A stretch of DNA of 64,000 nucleotides, taken from Atrina japonica (lineage: Eukaryota; Mollusca; Bivalvia; Pterioida; Pinnidae). A model generated the notes under the pieces. That model had not been told where the DNA came from. It searched no databases and saw only the letters and a program-made list of their open reading frames with translations. Each line of letters opens with the position of its first letter. The first letter of the stretch is position 1. The DNA is taken from positions 272,501-336,500 of the forward strand of contig BROG01000398.1 of assembly GCA_030159075.1 (NCBI GenBank), given 5' to 3'. This document shows positions 57,691 through 64,000 of this stretch, piece after piece. The translations under genes were made by a program, and so were the position numbers.

Positions 57691-58390
57691 GTAATTATTT
57701 TGTAAATATCCAAATGCTGGGTCCTGCTTGGACCTACTGTCCGCTTGACTCACTTCAGAAATTGGAAAATTGTCCACAGTTCTTTTATTATATATGACAG
57801 AAGTTTCACTTCCTACTAATTAAGAAAGTTTATTTATAACTAAGTAGGCCTATAGCACACATTTCTCAATTTTCAAAACCAAGCCTCCGGTATTCCAAGA
57901 AATAGTTTTTGGTTGGCAGTTCCCACGCTAAAAATCACATCGCAGTGTTGGTGCCAAATTTAGAACTGTACATTTCAACCATTTGAGAGGGGAGTGCTGG
58001 ATGACACTTATTTTATCATTAGGCCTATTCATTCAACACTCACACACTGTGTTTAAACATCCCCTCAATCTTTTTAAACATGATTTATATATAATCTAAT
58101 TTCTTTCTTTATTTTCACGTTATCATTCAAGTATTCTGCTAAGACTGCTCTCAGTACTTATTTTAGTACTTTGCGTACCTGTTGAAAAATGGAGCCGTCC
58201 CGAAATGACATTATTTTAACATTGGGAATGACCACCCGTATTCTATTTGAATCATTTTCACTCATACATTTGAATAGATAATGATGAGAGACCACATTTT
58301 AGTTATTAGACAAATTATTTCAGCCATTAAAGCCTTTATCATACACTGCTAAGTTTTATCAATTTCCAAAATGAGCCGCTCAGACAGTAG
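57691..58390. other. Unique AT-rich sequence, no gene seen
   Basis: Nothing is recognised. Confidence 0.4.
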
Positions 58391-58394
58391 GCTG

Positions 58395-58590
58395 ATTCTG
58401 TGGAAACGTTTGCCAGTTTACTTTGGGAAACCCTGTGGTTTTTCCCTGGGTACATGTGGGTCCACCATTTAAAACTGACTGCCACAATATGACTGAAATA
58501 TTTCTGAGTGTGGCGTAAACAACATTGGCGTAAACAACATTGGCATAAACAACATTGGCGTAAACAACATTGGCGTAAACAACATTCCAA
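58395..58590 (+). mobile_element. SINE 3-prime part with an amplified tail
   Basis: ACGTTTGCCAGTTTACTTTG and the tail TTTCTGAGTGTGGCGTAAAC match the first SINE family. After the tail, GGCGTAAACAACATT is repeated five times at 16-bp spacing. Confidence 0.65.
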
Positions 58591-58617
58591 ATGTTAAAAT
58601 TGTGTGTGAATTCTTCT

Positions 58618-58710
58618 TAACTCATTCACCCCTAAGGACACATTTGGACTGGTCTAAGTCATTGATTTACAGAAGAGTTCATTGTCTTTCAGGGGTAATG
58701 GATAAGAGTT
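58618..58710. mobile_element. TTAAC MITE copy
   Basis: TTAACTCATTCACCCCTAAG on the left and CTTTCAGGGGTAATGGATAA on the right, of the family described at 6738. Confidence 0.55.
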
Positions 58711-58744
58711 TATGGGCTGTATGGAAACATATGACATTGTGTTT

Positions 58745-58890
58745 GTTTATTTGTTGTTTTACATCCTGTTAAGAATTTTTTCACTTTAATTGAGATGTTG
58801 CCAGCTTTAGGTGGAGTGCCACAAACGCCAGTGCAGTGGGGTTCTTCTACATGCTATGCCTTCTGTTAGATAAGAATCAGAAAATAGTTC
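58745..58890 (-). mobile_element. SINE of the second family, unexpanded fragment
   Basis: On the minus strand it reads AAGGCATAGCATGTAGAAGA, CACCTAAAGCTGGCAACATC, then AGGATGTAAAACAACAAA. It is the single-copy counterpart of the expanded SINE at 55184-55998. The head is not recognisable. Confidence 0.6.
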
Positions 58891-59475
58891 TAAAAAAATT
58901 GTCAGGGAGCATATGTGATCTATGGTCACACATAATTTGTATGGAGTTTATCGTGGATGAATTATGTGTTCCAGAGAGAGAATTATTCTGTCAATGAGAA
59001 AGGTAAATGTCATTACGGAAATAAAGTGAGAATATTCTTGTTACACCATTTAAGTTGTCCCATTTCTATTTCATTACCCAAATTCAAATAACAGCAATAT
59101 CTATCATCCGTTGTGAAAATGTGTAGAAAATTACGTTTACCATAAAAGTACACGAAAACCTGCAGACTTCAATTGAATTAAACTCGTTAAGGATGTATGT
59201 GAAACTGCATTCACCTGCCTAGGTAACAAATATGCATGACCAAAAAACACCATTTTATCCCTGTTTTCAGTTGTTAATTTAATTGGTCAATTTTATCCAT
59301 GTTTAAACTTTGATTACATTTGTTATTTTAGACTAGTAATTGTTTTAATGCAATTTCCTCACAACAGATAACTGCATTTGATGTGATAAGTAGATCACAA
59401 AGCGATGTTTGCCGTGATAAGATATGCATTGATGCAGTTTTGTGTCACTCACTACATATCAGAAGAGGAATAAGT
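58891..59475. other. Unique AT-rich sequence, no gene seen
   Basis: Nothing is recognised. Confidence 0.4.
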
Positions 59476-59479
59476 ACAA

Positions 59480-62400
59480 ACTTCTCTATAAAAGCTAAAC
59501 AAGGAAACAGGCAAAAGTAGCCGTTATAGACAGGTGGCATTTATAAAGGCTACTCAAGAAAACAGGCAAAAGTAGCCACTATAGACATGTGGACTTTATA
59601 AAGGCTACTCAAGAGAACAGGCAAAAGTAGCTGTTATAGACAGGTGGACTTTATAAAGGCTACTCAAGAGAACAGGTAAAAGTAGCCGCTATAGACATGT
59701 GGACTTTATAAAGGCTACTCAAGAGAACAGGCAAAAGTAGCCACTATAGACATGTGGCCTTTATAAAGGCTACTCAAGAGAACAGGTAAAAGTAGCCGCT
59801 ATAGACATGTGGCCTTTATAAAGGCTACTCAAGAAAACAGGCAAAAGTAGCCACTATAGACATGTGGACTTTATAAAGGCTACTCAAGAAAACAGGCAAA
59901 AGTAGCCACTATAGACATGTGGACTTTATAAAGGCTACTCAAGAGAACAGGCAAAAGTAGCCACTATAGACATGTGGACTTTATAAAGGCTACTCAAGAA
60001 AACAGGCAAAAGTAGCCGTTATAGACAGGTGGACTTTATAAAGGCTACTCAAGAGAACAGGCAAAAGTAGCCATTATAGACAGGTGGACTTTATAAAGGC
60101 CACTCAAGGGAACAGTAAAAGTAGCCACTATAGACATGTGGACTTTATAAAGGCTACTCAAGAGAACAGGCAAAAGTAGCCACTATAGACATGTGGACTT
60201 TATAAAGGCTACTCAAGAGAACAGGCAAAAGTAGCCACTATAGACAGGTTGCCTTTATAAAGGCTACTCAAGAGAACAGGTAAAAGTAGCCGCTATAGAC
60301 ATGTGGACTTTATAAAGGCTACTCAAGAGAACAGGCAAAAGTAGCCACTATAGACATGTGGCCTTTATAAAGGCTACTCAAGAGAACAGGTAAAAGTAGC
60401 CGCTATAGACATGTGGCCTTTATAAAGGCTACTCAAGAAAACAGGCAAAAGTAGCCACTATAGACATGTGGACTTTATAAAGGCTACTCAAGAAAACAGG
60501 CAAAAGTAGCCACTATAGACATGTGGACTTTATAAAGGCTACTCAAGAAAACAGGCAAAAGTAGCCGTTATAGACAGGTGGACTTTATAAAGGCTACTCA
60601 AGAGAACAGGCAAAAGTAGCCACTATAGACATGTGGACTTTATAAAGGCTACTCAAGAGAACAGGTAAAAGTAGCCACTATAGACATGTGGACTTTATAA
60701 AGGCTACTCAAGAGAACAGGCAAAAGTAGCCACTATAGACATGTGGACTTTATAAAGGCTACTCAAGAGAACAGGCAAAAGTAGCCACTATAGACAGGTT
60801 GCCTTAATAAAGGCTACTCAAGAGAACAGGCAAAAGTAGCCACTATAGACATGTGGACTTTATAAAGGCTACTCAAGAGAACAGACAAAAGTAGCCACTA
60901 TAGACATGTGGCCTTTATAAAGGCTACTCAAGAGAACAGGCAAAAGTAGCCACTATAGACAGGTTGCCTTTATAAAGGCTACTCAAGAGAACAGGTAAAA
61001 GTAGCCACTATAGACATGTGGACTTTATAAAGGCTACTCAAGAGAACAGGCAAAAGTAGCCATTATAGACATGTGGACTTTATAAAAGGCTACTCAAGAG
61101 AACAGGCAAAAGTAGCCATTATAGACAGGTGGCCTTTATAAAGGCTACTCAAGAGAACAGGCAAAAGTAGCCATTATAGACATGTGGACTTTATAAAGGC
61201 TACTCAAGAGAACAGGCAAAAGTAGCCATTATAGACAGGTGGCCTTTATAAAGGCTACTCAAGAGAACAGGCAAAAGTAGCCACTATAGACATGTGGACT
61301 TTATAAAGGCTACTCAAGAGAACAGGCAAAAGTAGCCACTATAGACATGTGGACTTTATAAAGGCTACTCAAGAGAACAGGTAAAAGTAGCCATTATAGA
61401 CAGGTGGCCTTTATAAAGGCTACTCAAGAGAACAGGCAAAAGTAGCCACTATAGACATGTGGACTTTATAAAGGCTACTCAAGAGAACAGGCAAAAGTAG
61501 CCACTATAGACATGTAGACTTTATAAAGGCTACTCAAGAGAACAGGCAAAAGTAGCCACTATAGACATGTGGACTTTATAAAGGCTACTCAAGAGAACAG
61601 GCAAAAGTAGCCACTATAGACATGTGGACTTTATAAAGGCTACTCAAGAGAACAGGCAAAAGTAGCCACTATAGACATGTAAAAGTAGCCACTATAGACA
61701 TGTGGACTTTATAAAGGCTACTCAAGAGAACAGGTAAAAGTAGCCATTATAGACAGGTGGCCTTTATAAAGGCTACTCAAGAGAACAGGTAAAAGTAGCC
61801 ACTATAGACATGTGGACTTTATAAAGGCTACTCAAGAGAACAGGCAAAAGTAGCCACTATAGACATGTGGACTTTATAAAGGCTACTCAAGAGAACAGGC
61901 AAAAGTAGCCACTATAGACATGTGGACTTTATAAAGGCTACTCAAGAGAACAGGCAAAAGTAGCCACTATAGACATGTGGACTTTATAAAGGCTACTCAA
62001 GAGAACAGGCAAAAGTAGCCACTATAGACATGTGGACTTTATAAAGGCTACTCAAGAGAACAGGCAAAAGTAGCCACTATAGACATGTGGACTTTATAAA
62101 GGCTACTCAAGAGAACAGGCAAAAGTAGCCATTATAGACAGGTTGCCTTTATAAAGGCTACTCAAGAAAACAGGCAAAAGTAGCCACTATAGACATGTGG
62201 CCTTTATAAAGGCTACTCAAGAGAACAGGCAAAAGTAGCCATTATAGACAGGTTGCCTTTATAAAGGCTACTCAAGAAAACAGGCAAAAGTAGCCACTAT
62301 AGACATGTGGACTTTATAAAGGCTACTCAAGAGAACAGGTAAAAGTAGCCACTATAGACATGTGGACTTTATAAAGGCTACTCAAGAGAACAGGCAAAAG

Positions 62401-63245
62401 TAGCCACTATAGACATGTGGACTTTATAAAGGCTACTCAAGAGAACAGGCAAAAGTAGCCACTATAGACATGTGGACTTTATAAAGGCTACTCAAGAGAA
62501 CAGGCAAAAGTAGCCACTATAGACATGTGGACTTTATAAAACAGGCAAAAGTAGCCACTATAGACATGTGGACTTTATAAAGGCTACTCAAGAGAACAGG
62601 CAAAAGTAGCCATTATAGACAGGTTGCCTTTATAAAGGCTACTCAAGAAAACAGGCAAAAGTAGCCACTATAGACATGTGGACTTTTATACAAAGGCTAC
62701 TCAAGAGAACAGGTAAAAGTAGCCATTATAGACAGGTGGCTTTTTTATAAAGGCTACTCAAGAGAACAGGCAAAAGTAGCCACTATAGACATGTGGACTT
62801 TATAAAGGCTACTCAAGAGAACAGGCAAAAGTAGCCATTATAGACAGGTTGCCTTTATAAAGGCTACTCAAGAAAACAGGCAAAAGTAGCCACTATAGAC
62901 ATGTGGCCTTTATAAAGGCTACTCAAGAGAACAGGCAAAAGTAGCCACTATAGACATGTGGACTTTATAAAGGCTACTCAAGGGAACAGGTAAAAGTAGC
63001 CATTATAGACAGGTGGACTTTATAAAGGCTACTCAAGAGAACAGGCAAAAGTAGCCACTATAGACATGTGGACTTTATAAAGGCTACTCAAGAGAACAGG
63101 CAAAAGTAGCCACTATAGACATGTGGACTTTACAAAGTCCACTCAAGAGAACAGGCAAAAGTAGCCACTATAGACATGTGGACTTTACAAAGTCCACTCA
63201 AGAGAACAGGCAAAAGTAGCCATTATAGACATGTGGACTTTATAA
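59480..63245. repeat. 55-bp satellite-like array derived from a MITE
   Basis: About 68 copies of a 55-bp unit (AGTAGCCACTATAGACATGT, GGACTTTATAAAGGCTACTC, AAGAGAACAGGCAAA). Copies differ at a few fixed positions (GACATG/GACAGG, GGACTT/GGCCTT/TGCCTT, GAGAAC/GAAAAC, GCAAA/GTAAA). Partial units occur near 61676 and 62540. The last two units change GGCTAC to GTCCAC. Confidence 0.96.
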
Positions 63246-63352
63246 AGAGGTTTTATTCATTATCAACAAAAGTAAACAACTATTATGTTTGAATTACCTT
63301 TATTGGCAGGTTCCCTTTATACAGAGGTGGCCTTTAATGCAAGTTTGATACT
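63246..63352. mobile_element. Right half of the parental MITE, flanking the 55-bp array
   Basis: AGAGGTTTTATTCATTAT onward to CCTTTAATGCAAGTTTGATA matches the right half of the MITE at 54076-54232. The terminal TIR is slightly altered (AAGTTTGATACTG). Confidence 0.7.
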
Positions 63353-64000
63353 GTTTGACTTGTTTTTGTTTATTTCTTGACATGTAGAGAAAGCTGCTTT
63401 TATGATGTAAACAGAACAAAAATATTGAAAAATCTCTCCAAATTCAGACGTTTGATAAAAGTATCATTTACATATAAGATGGAAGATTGGAAAAACTTGT
63501 GAAGGAACTAATTATTCTGTGGTTAAATGATAACTAATTGAGATGGATTTTCACTAAGATGTGATTTTCCCCCCATATGTTTGGTAATATATTCTTTCTC
63601 TTTATTAAAACAGAATTTTTACATATATGAGAAGATTGTTTTTTTATTCCTCATCATAGGGAATTTCCATATGTTTGAGATGGTTTTTTTTCTCTTAATA
63701 AAATGTTCCACATGTTCAAAGTTTTTCAGTTTCTTTAATAATGCATGTTTATTGCAGGTCATTTATATAATGCACAGATACATTATTTCTGTAGATATTT
63801 TATAGTTGTAGGTCAACTAACTATCTCTAGTAAGTTGCTTACCGTGTATATGTGTTCTAACTTACGTGATTCAATGAGCGGGTCCATTATTATTGGACTA
63901 ATACAATGATGCGGAAATATTTGTCACTATAATAAGAGAAATCCAGCTAAAGTCATTGTAATATGAGAAACTTGTCTTATATCGTCTTATTAGTTCCCAA
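63353..64000. other. Unique AT-rich sequence, no gene seen
   Basis: An open frame at 63581-63805 (plus) is Phe/Ile-rich with no motif. Nothing else is recognised. Confidence 0.4.

Noticed and set aside
59480..63245. CRISPR-like regularly spaced repeats
   Set aside because: The units are contiguous and there are no unique spacers between conserved repeats. The same holds for all other arrays, and the DNA is clearly eukaryotic.

Overview
This window looks like intergenic or intronic DNA from an animal genome, most likely a marine mollusc and probably a bivalve. The evidence is AT-rich sequence, degenerate tRNA-headed SINEs, many short inverted-repeat DNA transposons (MITEs), a DIRS-type retrotransposon, and one dispersed repeat (about 50745-50900) that I recognise from memory as common in bivalves. 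The assignment is inference. I find no convincing host protein gene, rRNA or functional tRNA. Almost every long open frame is a by-product of a tandem repeat whose unit is a multiple of three bases.

Layout. 1-5 kb: GATATC-rich repeats, a SINE carrying an internal minisatellite, and a 118-bp array. 5-13.5 kb: a 692-bp foldback transposon with a 9-bp target duplication, several MITEs, and 26-bp and 35-bp arrays. 14-16.4 kb: 29-bp and 74-bp arrays. 17-22.5 kb: two more SINEs, poly-C, CT and CTGT microsatellites, a 65-bp array, and a MITE containing a 79-bp array. 23-25.9 kb: a 70-bp array, then a 33-bp array. 25.9-32.6 kb: a nested pair of transposons. 32.6-47.9 kb: arrays of 33, 51, 39, 28, 51, 51, 26-28 and 33 bp. 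48-59 kb: mostly unique AT-rich DNA with MITEs, SINEs and small arrays. 59.5-63.25 kb: a 3.7-kb array of about 68 units of 55 bp.

The coding centrepiece is a DIRS element at about 26207-31172. It has a Gag-like ORF, a reverse transcriptase/RNase H ORF with a methyltransferase-related tail, and a tyrosine recombinase. It also has 107-bp inverted terminal repeats with one mismatch, and an internal complementary region that joins the reverse complements of both outer ends. All three coding units carry single-base frame breaks, although the termini are nearly identical. The DIRS sits inside a non-autonomous hAT-like element (25926-32580, ends CAGGGCTCAACA/TGTTGAGCCCTG, flanked by CAATG on both sides), which itself interrupts a 33-bp minisatellite. 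That gives a readable order of events: array, then DNA transposon, then DIRS.

The most general observation is that several minisatellites are expansions of a piece of a transposable element, with the element's ends still visible around them. One starts in the tRNA A-box of a SINE, one in a SINE body, one in a SINE tail, one in a second SINE family, and two in pogo-like MITEs. The window therefore shows several stages of satellite birth from mobile elements side by side.
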